DNA from: CAZMNY01 sp964635375
GTDB lineage: Bacteria > Planctomycetota > Planctomycetia > Pirellulales > Pirellulaceae
NCBI GenBank assembly: GCA_964635375.1
Contig: CAZWOU010000015.1
Location: forward strand, 1-64,000
Reading direction: 5' to 3'
Length of the DNA: 64,000 nt
In this document: positions 23,016-31,855 of the stretch, in pieces
Numbering within the stretch: the stretch's first letter is position 1
Layout: every line of letters begins with the position of its first letter
Program-made: the position numbers and the translations under genes
The notes under the pieces: model-generated
Database searches by the model: none
Seen by the model: only the letters and a program-made list of their open reading frames with translations
What the model was told of the DNA's origin: nothing

Positions 23016-24158
23016 CTAGTCATTGAGGAAATCGGCGACCGTCCGCGCGAAGCCTTGCGGACAATCGTTGAAGATGAAATGCCCAGCGCGGCGAGCTGTA
23101 CGCCCGTCCGCGACATCGTCTTGGGGGTCGAGACCCAAGAGCTCGAAACGGGCGTTAGGAAAACAGCTCTCGTACATTCGGCTGCCGTGCAGCGCGAAAG
23201 TGTCGTCCTTACCGTGCAATATCAGTACTGGCGCCGTTACCTGCTTGAGCGGCGGGCGGTAGTCGTGGGATTGGCCCATGCTGAAGTACATGGCGTACAC
23301 CATCCAGCCGCCGTTGACCGGGTCGTCTGCTGAAGTTTCGATCGTCTCGCCCATCGCAGTGAGGAAATACTGACCGCCTCGTTTGTTGAGAGCTGTCAGG
23401 TCCGCTTCCGACTTCGAGAAGATGTTGCCGAAGTCAAAATACTCGGAGCGAAAGACATCGTATTCGGCGTGTTGATCTGGCGGAAGATTCTCTCGCGTTC
23501 GTTCAAAGAAGTCACCCTTGGCATCGGGCAGCACGAGTACTCCCGCTGGTGCGACGAGAACCAGTTTTTCGACACGATCTGGAAACTCAGCGGCGTACAG
23601 TGAGGCCAAGAATCCGCCAAACGAATGGCCGATGACGATCATCTTCTCTTGGCCGAGAATCTGACGGATGCGCTCGATGTCCGCCAGTTGCGCGCCGATG
23701 CCCAGCGTCTGTTCGAGCTGAGTCATATTGCCGTAGTAGTTGGGCGACTCGAACGCGTCAAAGGGTCGAGTCGACTGGCCGCAGCCGCGCTGGTGGTAGT
23801 AGTGAAACTGAAACCGCTCCCCAAGGGAATCGAGACCCGCCCAAGGTCTTGTATAGGGAACTCCCGGCCCGCCGTGGAGGACCAGAACCGGGCGGCCTTT
23901 GCCATGCGACTCAAAGTGCAAGCGAATATCCGGCGCCACTTGCCACCCAAGGCCGCCGCTCTGTTCGGGCGGCGTGAGCGGATGTCTCAGGTTCTTCTCG
24001 GCACTCACCGAGCCAACTCGGTACATCGGCTGACCCATCGACCAAACCAGCGCGACGACAGCGACCCCAGCAAACGCGATTGAAAGGCCGCAACCGACGG
24101 CCAGCCGCTTAACATTCTTTCCGGAGATCAAACACCGACTCCTCTGAATGGGCCTCAA
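23016..24158 (-). CDS. Alpha/beta hydrolase, proline-iminopeptidase-like (S33)
   Basis: The protein has 380 residues if the TTG at 24158 is used; a TTG at 24131 is an alternative, and no ATG is available before the membrane segment. One membrane or signal segment lies at about 19-40. The catalytic core shows the H-G-G-P-G oxyanion motif and the nucleophile elbow G-H-S-F-G-G, then L-I-L-H-G-K-D-D near 310 and a terminal R-A-G-H-F histidine. The H-G-G-P-G motif is typical of S33 prolyl aminopeptidases. It is probably anchored on the outside of the inner membrane. It is convergent with the isochorismatase-ThuA gene. Confidence 0.85.
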   Translation of the reverse strand: MRPIQRSRCLISGKNVKRLAVGCGLSIAFAGVAVVALVWSMGQPMYRVGSVSAEKNLRHPLTPPEQSGGLGWQVAPDIRLHFESHGKGRPVLVLHGGPGVPYTRPWAGLDSLGERFQFHYYHQRGCGQSTRPFDAFESPNYYGNMTQLEQTLGIGAQLADIERIRQILGQEKMIVIGHSFGGFLASLYAAEFPDRVEKLVLVAPAGVLVLPDAKGDFFERTRENLPPDQHAEYDVFRSEYFDFGNIFSKSEADLTALNKRGGQYFLTAMGETIETSADDPVNGGWMVYAMYFSMGQSHDYRPPLKQVTAPVLILHGKDDTFALHGSRMYESCFPNARFELLGLDPQDDVADGRTARRAGHFIFNDCPQGFARTVADFLND

Positions 24159-24550
24159 CAGGGGTGCAATTCAAACCAAGAGATGCGCTCAGGCGAAGTT
24201 AAGGAGTGAATTCGTGAAGCTCGGTAAAGTCTCAAGTGGAAACTACATTATCAAAAAACAATCTTACGCGATTGGCGAACGATTTGAAGCAGCTATCGCG
24301 TCACGCCTAGCGCCAACCCGCCCTGAAAGGGCGGTTTTCCTGTCGATCCGAGTCGATGCAAAAGACGTCAGAGCAACGTCAGAGCAGATTCTTACTGGGC
24401 AGTGGGCTTTGACCAGGAAAACAGGCAGCAAAGTCGTTTGAGGCGAGGAGAATCCAGCTGTGACTGTAACAATCTTTGGTCCTTTCCGCTTGGGTGAGTA
24501 TTCCAACCTCACACATCGCTATTAGCACGAAAGAACAGGCAATCAGATCC
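24159..24550. other. Intergenic region with an orphan terminator
   Basis: This 392-base stretch lies between a minus-strand hydrolase start and a plus-strand RTX gene. A hairpin-plus-T element at 24317-24338 faces plus. I see no credible gene. Confidence 0.5.
24317..24338 (+). terminator. Short terminator-like hairpin without an upstream gene
   Basis: CCGCCC pairs with GGGCGG around a TGAAA loop and is followed by TTTT. No plus-strand gene ends just upstream, so it may be a leader attenuator of the RTX gene, an sRNA end, or chance. Confidence 0.5.
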
Positions 24551-25240
24551 ATGTTGCTCAAGAACTTCTTCAAAGGTCTGTTGTTCTCCGCCGCCATGAT
24601 AATGAGCGGGGAAGTCGTTTCTGCGGCAAGCGGAAATATCGATCGCGAAGATCGGATTGTCTACATCACCGGCGATGACTGGCGAGACCAATGTTACGTG
24701 ACAGTCGATGGCGATGAAATCGAAATCGAACTGACTGTTTACGATGCCGGTGGCGACGTAGACGACACGGACGACAGAGACTATGACTTGGAAGACATTG
24801 ACCTAATCGTGTTCCACGGTTTCAGCGGTGACGACGACTTCTGGAATAACACGCCCATTCCGAGTGTTGCCTACGGGGGAGCTGGGGATGACGTACTGCT
24901 GGGCGGATCGGCCGACGACGACCTGTATGGAGGGGCGGGTGGAGATTACCTGGCGGGGGGAAGCGGCAACGACGATCTGTTTGGAGGTCGTGATGCGGAC
25001 TACCTGTACGGAGGCCCGCAGCAGGATTACCTGAAGGCTGGGACCGGTGAGGATGAATGGGTGATCGCGGGGCAGTCAGGAGCGGATATCTTCGCCGTTC
25101 CCAAACTGCGCGACTGGCGTACCAACCAGTACATTCGACTTGATCGCAGCGTCTATTACGAAGACTTCGACGCCCAAGTCGACACGCAGGAGTTTTTCCG
25201 AGTCACAGTGTTCGGCACCTTCTCTACGATCTGGAAGTGA
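24551..25240 (+). CDS. Exported RTX-type calcium-binding repeat protein
   Basis: The start is ATG 24551, giving a signal peptide (MLLKNFFKGLLFSAAMIMSG) in a 229-residue product. The middle contains five or six glycine-aspartate nonapeptides of the hemolysin calcium-binding type (Y-G-G-A-G-D-D, L-G-G-S-A-D-D, Y-G-G-A-G-G-D, F-G-G-R-D-A-D). The N-terminal third is acidic and may be a small beta domain. There is no protease or adhesin catalytic domain. Likely a secreted or surface-attached structural protein that folds on calcium. Confidence 0.85.
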   Translation: MLLKNFFKGLLFSAAMIMSGEVVSAASGNIDREDRIVYITGDDWRDQCYVTVDGDEIEIELTVYDAGGDVDDTDDRDYDLEDIDLIVFHGFSGDDDFWNNTPIPSVAYGGAGDDVLLGGSADDDLYGGAGGDYLAGGSGNDDLFGGRDADYLYGGPQQDYLKAGTGEDEWVIAGQSGADIFAVPKLRDWRTNQYIRLDRSVYYEDFDAQVDTQEFFRVTVFGTFSTIWK

Positions 25241-25388
25241 CGATTGATTAAAAGAGTGTATGCTGATGGGGATGCACTAAGCCAAGTCAAGCCAAAGTCA
25301 AAACGAAATAGGTTAAAACCGAATCAGCTCAATGCCAAGCGAGTTCAAGCAAGCTCGATGACCAAGGGCTGACAAGCAACAGCCAGTA

Positions 25389-26566
25389 TTGGGCTGGCCA
25401 AAACTGAGTCTTCCCCTCGTTTGTCTTGCAGTCGGAATTTGTCTGTACGCGGGGGCGCAGCCTGCAGTCGCGGACGAATTTCGCGTGACCCCTGCGCTGG
25501 TTCAGCTGAACGACAATTTCGACCTCACACAACTGACGGTGACAAAGGCGGAAGGCGACAAGAAACTCACCGACCGCAGTGACGACTTGACAACAACCGC
25601 GCGCTACGAATCCTCACATCCGGCCATTGTCACTGTTTCGGAAACCGGAAGACTCCGACCTGCCGGTAACGGTCAGGCGGAAATCACCGTTACCGTCAAT
25701 GACTCCTCACAAATCGTCCCGGTTACGGTGGAGGGTTTTCAGAGCCAACCGGAGGTCGGTTTCGTCAAATTGGTCATGCCGATGTTGACCAAGGCCGGCT
25801 GCAATCTGGGTGCGTGTCACGGACTTCAAAACGGCAAGGGCGGATTCAAACTCTCTATCTTTGAATCTTCGCCACGGGAAGACTACAACGCCATCGTACG
25901 AGCGCACGCACAGCGGCGGGTCAACCTGCTCGTTCCGCCCGAGAGTTTGCTTCTGCAAAAACCGTTACTGCAGATTGGCCACGGCGGCGGCAGACGATTC
26001 GAGCGCGGGTCGGTCTCGCATCAAGTGTTCCTCGCCTGGATCCGCAATGGCGCGCCTGGGCCCCGGAACGAAAAAGCCGTGCTCTCGAAGTTGGTTGTTA
26101 CACCGAATCGACGGGTGCTGACCCATCTCGACACGCATCCCCGCCAGCAATTGCGAGTGGATGCGGTCTACGAGGACGGTGCTGTCCGCGACGTGACCGA
26201 TTGGGCAAAGTTCGATTCGGTGGACACAGCCGTTGTGGGAGTCTCGAAGGCGGGGCTGGTCACCGCCAATCCCGACGGACGAGGTCAATCGGCCGTGATG
26301 GTGCGATTCGGGGGCCAAGTCGCGGTCTCGATGTTTGTCGTGCCGTACTCGAACTCGGCCCCGTTGCGAAACTGGAAGAACAACAACTTCATCGACATAC
26401 TGGCTGCCGACAAGTTTGCTGAATTGGGGATCGAGCCATCGCCGTTATGCGATGACGCAACGTTTCTTCGCCGGGCCTATCTCGACTCGATCGGCGTGCT
26501 ACCCTCGGTCGCCGAGACGCTGGCCTATCTCAATTCAAAGCAACCCGACAAACGGGAACAGTTGAT
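25389..26566 (+). CDS. DUF1549-type protein, truncated by a gene fusion
   Basis: A TTG at 25389 gives a signal peptide (to about residue 28). An Ig-like region (40-115) and a DUF1549-associated haem-like segment (G-C-N-L-G-A-C-H) follow, then a second Ig-like region (220-320) and the beginning of the DUF1549 domain, where the sequence reads D-K-R-E-Q-L-I-D and then stops making sense. DUF1549/DUF1553 proteins are usually around 900 residues; here only about 390 remain. The frame continues to a stop at 26654, but from about 26566 on it is a different gene read in the wrong frame. Either a deletion or a chimeric contig joined it to the PPC-domain gene. Confidence 0.75.
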
Positions 26567-27833
26567 CGACAACCCGGCATTCGCGACTTCCGCATCGTGG
26601 GGCCTTGGGGGGCGATACCGATTGGCCGAGTGCTTGTTGTTCGTGATCCGCTGATCTTTGAGGCCGAAGACCCGAAGAAAAAGATTTTCAACAATACGCT
26701 TCAAACGGCTGAGCATATTTCTTTGCCAGCGACAGTCTGCGGCCAGATATCGGGGGTCAGAAGAAATAAACGGGATACAGGCACCGATACCGACTGGTAT
26801 CGATTCAAGGTCGAGGCGGGACAGAATCTCACCTTCAACGTCGTCTCGATGCGACTTTCCAGAATGCTGGCGGCTCAGTACCAAGTAGCTGATCCGATTA
26901 TTTTCCTGCACGATCAGTATGGATCAACCCTCGCCACTTCGGACAACAGCTTCGCCGCCGATCCCTGCCTGAGTTTCCGCTTTCAACAAGCTGGCGAGTA
27001 CTATCTACAAATCCGCGATGTCCGTTTCGGGTCGAGCTCGACTTACAAGTATTGTGTGGAGATCAATGATCGGCCTTTGATTACGACCGTCTTCCCACTA
27101 GCGATCGCGGCAGGAAGAGAGACCACGGTTCGCATGGCGGGTTTCAACTTGCCCAAGCAACCTTTCTCGACCGTCAACACATCACAGGACGCCAAGTTAG
27201 GGCTTGCCTGGTTGCAACTGCCTCTTGGCGCCGACTTGACCAACCCCCTACGTGTGGTTGTCAGTGCCGTNNNNNNNNNNCTCGGACAACAACTCACCGC
27301 AGACCGGTCAAGCCATTACAACGCCCGCCGGCATCAACGGACGCATTGAAACCAACGCCGACGTCGATTACTTTACGTTTGAGGCCAAGCACGGCGAGCA
27401 TTACTCGTTCGAAGTGCTCGCACGCCGCTGCGGCTCTCAACTCGATTCCCATCTCCGCATCCTCGACAAGTCAGGCAAGCAGCAGGCGCTCAACGATGAC
27501 CTGGAGTTCGGCGAACATAAATTCTCCGATTCGCAAATCGAAAACTGGAGCCCGCGCGTCGATGGGACGTACACGATTGAAATTCGCGATCTGCAATTGC
27601 GCGGAGGGCCGGAGTTTACCTACTTCCTCAAAGTCACCCTCAGCCAGCCGTACTTCGATCTGTACAGCGACAACGATCTCGTCCCCCTTTCGCCCGGAAT
27701 GAGCAATGTCGTTCTGGTGCGAGTCGCAAGGAAGAACGGGTTTGACGGCGAGGTGCAATTGCAAGCGACCGGATTGCCGGAAGGCGTGACCGCTGTCGGC
27801 GGCAGCGCGGCACTGGCTATGATCGAGTTGTAA
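26561..27833 (+). pseudogene. PPC-domain protein fragment (both ends lost, contains a 10-N gap)
   Basis: Coding sense begins in a frame with no start (Q-P-G-I-R-D-F-R-I-V-G-P-W-G), which matches the middle of planctomycete pre-peptidase C-terminal domain proteins. A first PPC-like domain covers about 26640-27070 and a second about 27300-27640 (D-V-D-Y-F-T-F-E-A-K). The 10-N gap at 27271-27280 separates them and changes the frame. After L-P-E-G-V-T-A-V-G-G at about 27805 the sequence no longer belongs to the protein, although the frame runs to a stop at 27833. These secreted proteins normally sit next to DUF1549 and DUF1501 genes. Pieces of two such genes appear spliced together here. Confidence 0.7.
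27271..27280. other. Assembly gap (10 N) in the PPC gene
   Basis: Ten N divide the two PPC-like domains. The frames on the two sides are different, so the true length is unknown. Confidence 0.97.
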
Positions 27834-29806
27834 GCGTCACCGTCGACATCGGAGCGTTCGAGTACGGCGCCACGCCGGCTGTCAATACGCCGCCAGAGAT
27901 CGTCGCCCAGAGTTTCAATGCGGATGAAGAACAAACGGCCGTTGGCACCGTGGTCGCCACCGACGACGATCTGCCTGGCGACACGCAGACCTTCACGATC
28001 ACCGGTGGCGGTCCGGACGACGCCAAGTTTTCGATCACGCCGGCCGGCGTGTTGAGCTTCATCGGCGCACCTGATTTCGAGAACCCGAATGACCTCGGCG
28101 GCACGGCCAACGATAACGTCTACCTGGTTGAAGTTCAGGTGGAAGACAGCGCTGGCGAAACGGACACAGCCACCATGACGGTGACGGTCGACCACGTTAA
28201 CGACAACGCCCCGGTCTTCACATCGGCCGCGGCGGCAGCCGTTGCGGAGGGCGACACGGCCGTGCAGACGGTGTCGGCAACCGATGCTGACCTGCCCGCT
28301 CAGACTGTCACGTACTCGATCACGGGCAATGGCGACGACGACGCCAAGTTTCAAATCACCGGCGGCAACCAACTGAGCTTCATTGCCGCCCCGGACTTTG
28401 AGAACCCAACGGACGATAACACCGATGGCGCCTACGAAGTTGAGCTCGAAGCCAACGACGGCAACGGCCTGACGACTCTGCAAACCGTCTTGGTCACGGT
28501 AACCAACGTCGATCCCACGACGCCTGTCGATGTCGACGCGGCAGCCAACACGGTCGGCGAAGGAGCAGCCACGGGTACGGCCGTCGGCGTGACCGCCTCC
28601 GCGTCGGATCCACTCAGCTCCGCCGTCACTTACAGCCTCACCGACGATGCGGGCGGACGATTCGACATTCACGCCAGCACGGGCGCGGTCACGGTCGACA
28701 ACGGCGCGTTGCTGGATGGACCGGCGACCCACACGATCACCGTGCAAGCCAGCGACGGCGGGGGCGGGACGGCGACAGCCGATTTTGACATCACGGTCAG
28801 CAACGTGGCGCCGACGATCACGGATCTCGATTCCAATCACGACGCGCCCTGCAGCAGTTCGGCTGATGGCGTCGTCAGCATCGACGGCGATTACAGCGAT
28901 CCCGCTGGATCTCTCGATGTACACACCGTCCTGGTGGATTGGGGCAATGGCAGTGCAGTTGAAACGCTTCCGGCGGCGGCGGTCGATCAGGCGAACGACA
29001 CCTTCGCGGCCAGCCATACCTATGCCGACGGCGGCGTCTACACCATTACCGTCACCGTGCTGGACGAAGACGGCGGCGTGTCGGCAGACGCAGACACGTC
29101 TGGAGTGGTCCAGGGCGTTGGCGTTGTGGACGGAACCCTCTACATCATCGGCAGCGAAGGCCGAGACCATGCGAAGCTGAAGTTCAACCCGAAGAAAGAC
29201 GAACTGAAGGTCGACCTCAAGTTGAACAAGGGCGGTTCGGACGGCGGTAGCGACGGCGGCTCGGACGGTGGCAGCGATGGCGGCTCAGATGGTGGGGGCG
29301 ACCACATCAAGAAGAAGTTCGAACTCTCCTCTATTGATCAAGTCGTGGCCTATCTGTGCGGCGGCAACGACCACTACGACGGCGGTGGACTTCACGGCTC
29401 GGATGGAGGCAGCGATGGCGGCGGCGACGCAGCGATTTCGCAATACGTCTTCGGCGGCGCCGGCAATGACCACATCAAAGGCGGTCGTGGCGCCGACGTG
29501 CTGAGCGGTGGAGCCGGCAACGACAAGATTTATGGTGGCGCGGGCAACGACATCATGATTGGCGGCGACGGCAAGGACAAGATGAAAGGCGGGCGCGGCG
29601 ATGACCTGATGATTGGCGGCATCGCCGCCAACGAGAACAATCTGGCCTCGCTCCAAGCCGCTTTGGCGGATTGGACTTCGGACGATCTTGCGGGCGCCCT
29701 GCTCGAAATTGGCACGATCACCGACGACGGCGACAAAGATGATCTGAAAGGCGAGAAGGGCAAAGATCATCTCATCGGCGGCGCTGGCGACAAGCTGAAG
29801 AAGTAG
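27806..29806 (+). CDS. Cadherin-like / RTX repeat surface protein, N-terminus lost
   Basis: The frame opens without a start at about 27806. The first residues read Q-R-G-T-G-Y-D-R-V ... V-D-I-G-A-F-E-Y-G, which is the usual end of right-handed beta-helix (polymorphic outer-membrane-like) regions. The visible part then has three cadherin-like beta-sandwich repeats (up to about 28800) and a PKD-like unit (28810-29110). An SDGG-rich linker lies at 29236-29300, and two clusters of RTX nonapeptides (G-G-A-G-N-D) around 29370-29620 end the recognisable part. It is probably a large adhesin-like surface protein of which only the C-terminal two-thirds remain. The first in-frame ATG is at 27950, which is not a believable natural start. 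Confidence 0.75.
   Translation, partial: RGTGYDRVVSVTVDIGAFEYGATPAVNTPPEIVAQSFNADEEQTAVGTVVATDDDLPGDTQTFTITGGGPDDAKFSITPAGVLSFIGAPDFENPNDLGGTANDNVYLVEVQVEDSAGETDTATMTVTVDHVNDNAPVFTSAAAAAVAEGDTAVQTVSATDADLPAQTVTYSITGNGDDDAKFQITGGNQLSFIAAPDFENPTDDNTDGAYEVELEANDGNGLTTLQTVLVTVTNVDPTTPVDVDAAANTVGEGAATGTAVGVTASASDPLSSAVTYSLTDDAGGRFDIHASTGAVTVDNGALLDGPATHTITVQASDGGGGTATADFDITVSNVAPTITDLDSNHDAPCSSSADGVVSIDGDYSDPAGSLDVHTVLVDWGNGSAVETLPAAAVDQANDTFAASHTYADGGVYTITVTVLDEDGGVSADADTSGVVQGVGVVDGTLYIIGSEGRDHAKLKFNPKKDELKVDLKLNKGGSDGGSDGGSDGGSDGGSDGGGDHIKKKFELSSIDQVVAYLCGGNDHYDGGGLHGSDGGSDGGGDAAISQYVFGGAGNDHIKGGRGADVLSGGAGNDKIYGGAGNDIMIGGDGKDKMKGGRGDDLMIGGIAANENNLASLQAALADWTSDDLAGALLEIGTITDDGDKDDLKGEKGKDHLIGGAGDKLKK
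29236..29300 (+). repeat. SDGG-coding short tandem repeat
   Basis: Alternating GGCGGTAGCGAC / GGCGGCTCGGAC-like 12-base units encode Gly-Gly-Ser-Asp five or more times, forming a flexible acidic linker in the cadherin/RTX protein. Confidence 0.85.
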
Positions 29807-29857
29807 TCAAGACAAGGCAACGTTGCCGGCTCGCATTTGCGAGTCGCGCGTCTTGGA

Positions 29858-29896
29858 CCTCGTGCCGGAACTGCCCTCCGGTGCGAGGTTTTCTTT
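29858..29896 (+). terminator. Terminator of the cadherin/RTX gene
   Basis: CCTCG-tg-CCGGA pairs with TCCGG-tg-CGAGG around a 7-base loop and is followed by TTTTCTTTT. It lies about 50 bases past the stop of the cadherin/RTX gene at 29806. Confidence 0.75.
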
Positions 29897-30008
29897 TGTT
29901 TGCAACAACGCCGCAATCCAGCGGGGCTTGCGCGAGCGACTGTGTTCGTCAGCAAGAAGACAATGTCCTGGTCCAAACGGCGTCGCCGAACAAATCGCAA
30001 AGTTCGAT

Positions 30009-30773
30009 CTAGCGAGACTTTGCTGGTCGCAGTTTCGCCAGAGTCGGCGCTGTTTGCGGCAACGACTGGGCGACTAGCTTGGCGATTTCGATCGCGCCTT
30101 TGCGGGAGAAATGAGTTCGATCCGATTTGGATGGACTCAGGTCGGCGCTGCCCTTGTCGCCAAGTTTGCCGAACAAGTCGAAGCTGGCGGCGTGGAGATC
30201 GATCACCGGCGTCTTGGACTCCTTGCCGACTGCGATCATGGCGTCGGCGTAGGGCCCGAGTGTGCTGTAGGGCTTGCCGTTGCGAAACGTCCGTCGGGCG
30301 ACGGGAGTGACCAGAATCGGGGTGGCGCCCACTGCGCGCGATTCGCCAATGTAGAGCCGAAGGTTGTCCTTGAATTCCCCATCCGCCTCGGTTGCTCGAT
30401 CCCCTTTGCCAGGCTGATCGTTGTGGCCAAACTGGATGAAGACGTAATCTGGTTTCGCCTGCAGCACGACTTTCCACCGACCCTCGCGAAGAAAACTCTT
30501 CGAACTGCGTCCCGATCTCGCGTGGTTAAGCACCTCCACGCCACTTGCGAACTGTTCGCCAAACACTTGGCCCCAACCTGTGAGGTCTGGGCGATCGGCA
30601 GGCGGCTTGGCGTAGGACGCCATGGTCGAATCGCCAATCAACACGATCCGCAGCGGTGTCTGTTGGGGAGCAGATTGTGCGAACACCCTCGACGAGGCAG
30701 CAAACGAAAGCAGCATCGCGGTCAACAGTGCGGGCCAGCGAATCTGGAGCTTGTCGTTCATTCTCACGTTCAT
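30009..30773 (-). CDS. SGNH/GDSL esterase, rhamnogalacturonan acetylesterase-like
   Basis: The start chosen is ATG 30773 (MNVRMNDKLQIRWPALL); 30761 is also possible. It has a signal peptide ending near residue 33. All SGNH blocks are present: G-D-S-T-M (block I Ser), a Gly block in G-W-G-Q-V-F, F-G-H-N-D (block III Asn), and a terminal D-R-T-H-F (Asp/His). This layout is typical of rhamnogalacturonan acetylesterases, which deacetylate plant or algal cell-wall polysaccharide. It is probably periplasmic or secreted. It ends convergently with the cadherin/RTX gene and has its own promoter region to the right. Confidence 0.88.
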   Translation of the reverse strand: MNVRMNDKLQIRWPALLTAMLLSFAASSRVFAQSAPQQTPLRIVLIGDSTMASYAKPPADRPDLTGWGQVFGEQFASGVEVLNHARSGRSSKSFLREGRWKVVLQAKPDYVFIQFGHNDQPGKGDRATEADGEFKDNLRLYIGESRAVGATPILVTPVARRTFRNGKPYSTLGPYADAMIAVGKESKTPVIDLHAASFDLFGKLGDKGSADLSPSKSDRTHFSRKGAIEIAKLVAQSLPQTAPTLAKLRPAKSR

Positions 30774-30874
30774 GCCTCTGGTGACTTCGCCCAAATCCTA
30801 GAAACCGATAGCCCGAAGAAGACACTCTACTCGGGGAAGCTCACAGAAATCAATTGCTGCAAACCGGCATTTTT

Positions 30875-31476
30875 TCAAATACCCAGGTCATCCAGGTCGC
30901 TGGCGGGCAGCAGGTTGAACTGGTCGTCTCGCGGCTTGGCCTTCGGCGTGACGTTCTGAACGCTTGGCGCCGCTTGGCTCCGGGGTGAGTTGAGACCAGC
31001 GATTCCCGGGTTGGGTTTCCGCGATTCGACTCGCGTGATCATCCGCGATTGAGTCTCATGCAAGGCTCCCGCTTCAACGCGGAAGAAATGGACTCGCCAA
31101 TCGCCCGATTTCTCAGCTGAGAACAGCGAGGCGTACCCGGTTGTTGGCGGCCGACCGTCGGAATAGGTGACACGGTATTGCCCGTGAAAACCGAACTGCT
31201 CGGTTTGGACGTTCTTGGCAAAGTACAGGCGAGTTCCGTAGGCGCCTTGGAAATCAAACTGGGATGTGCCGGGGGTTTCGCTGATCAGGTCGCGCAACAG
31301 CAACAACGCAATCAGCACGACTTCGGGACCATCTATGGTCGGGCTCAACGCCGCGGCCTGGGCGGGCTTCCCGCTTCGGATTCCGCCCTCAACTCGATCC
31401 GAGTGCCGATCAACACATGGGGAACGCTCTCAAACTGGACGACCAATCGCACAACGCCGACAGTCCAGCGAAACAT
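30875..31476 (-). pseudogene. Hypothetical protein with probable frameshift
   Basis: From 30875 to 31348 there is a clear coding frame of 157 residues (F-D-F-Q-G-A-Y-G-T-R-L-Y-F, then F-G-F-H-G-Q-Y-R-V-T-Y-S-D). It has no ATG start, only a TTG. Upstream, a different frame (starting at ATG 31476) reads smoothly as V-V-R-L-V-V-Q-F-E-S-V-P-H-V-L-I-G-T-R-I-E-L-R-A-E-S-E-A-G and stops just after a GCGGGA stretch near 31365-31376. One extra G there would join the two halves into one protein of about 200 residues. The product resembles no family I can name. Either a real frameshift or a sequencing error. Confidence 0.5.
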
Positions 31477-31634
31477 TCGGCCGCGGCCATCCTTCACCGT
31501 CCAAGGCCAGCAATTCGTGCCGCAAACTCGGCCAATCTACCCCCAGACCCCCTACATTCACATGCCGACCTATCGCGGTTTGTTGCCCTAGGGAGCTGCA
31601 CGAACGAAGAATTGACGCAACTGATGAACAACTT

Positions 31635-31671
31635 GACGGTCGGCAGCCTTTGACTGCCGGCCGTCTTTTTT
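31635..31671 (+). terminator. Strong plus-strand hairpin with T run upstream of the mrfA-like gene
   Basis: GACGGTCGGCAG pairs with CTGCCGGCCGTC (one internal wobble) around a 7-base loop, followed by six T. It could end a small upstream transcript or act as a leader attenuator for the helicase gene. Confidence 0.7.
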
Positions 31672-31754
31672 GGTTTGAAACCGTGGATTGCCGACCCTGC
31701 TTGGTGCGGAATCCGACAAATTCGCATAGTCGAGCAGGAAGACGTCCGATATAG

Positions 31755-31786
31755 TAGACATTTGTTTATGTATCGACGTTTGTCTA
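31755..31786. promoter_or_regulatory. TAGACA-N20-TGTCTA inverted repeat, candidate operator
   Basis: Two perfect 6-base arms in inverted orientation, 20 bases apart, lie 70 bases upstream of the chosen start of the mrfA-like helicase. The half-sites may extend to TAGACANNNGT on both sides. Position and symmetry suggest a repressor site; no regulator is identified. Confidence 0.4.
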
Positions 31787-31855
31787 GTGTTCCACGTTTT
31801 GGTGGAAGACAACGACTGGGCGAACATTTGCGGATCTGTTTGGAGCACCATCGGC

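Larger units (their letters stand above)
31477..31855. other. Region between the broken hypothetical gene and the mrfA-like gene
   Basis: No well-supported gene is seen, although a plus-strand ORF ending at 31591 cannot be excluded. The interval holds the terminator-like hairpin at 31635-31671 and the split palindrome at 31755-31786. Confidence 0.5.

Noticed and set aside
27620..29170. Long minus-strand ORF over the cadherin/RTX gene
   Set aside because: Mirror of a GC-skewed, repetitive coding region; the plus strand has clear domains.
31178..31591. Plus-strand ORF ending before the hairpin at 31635
   Set aside because: It overlaps a better minus-strand coding frame and has no believable start, though the hairpin behind it keeps it possible.
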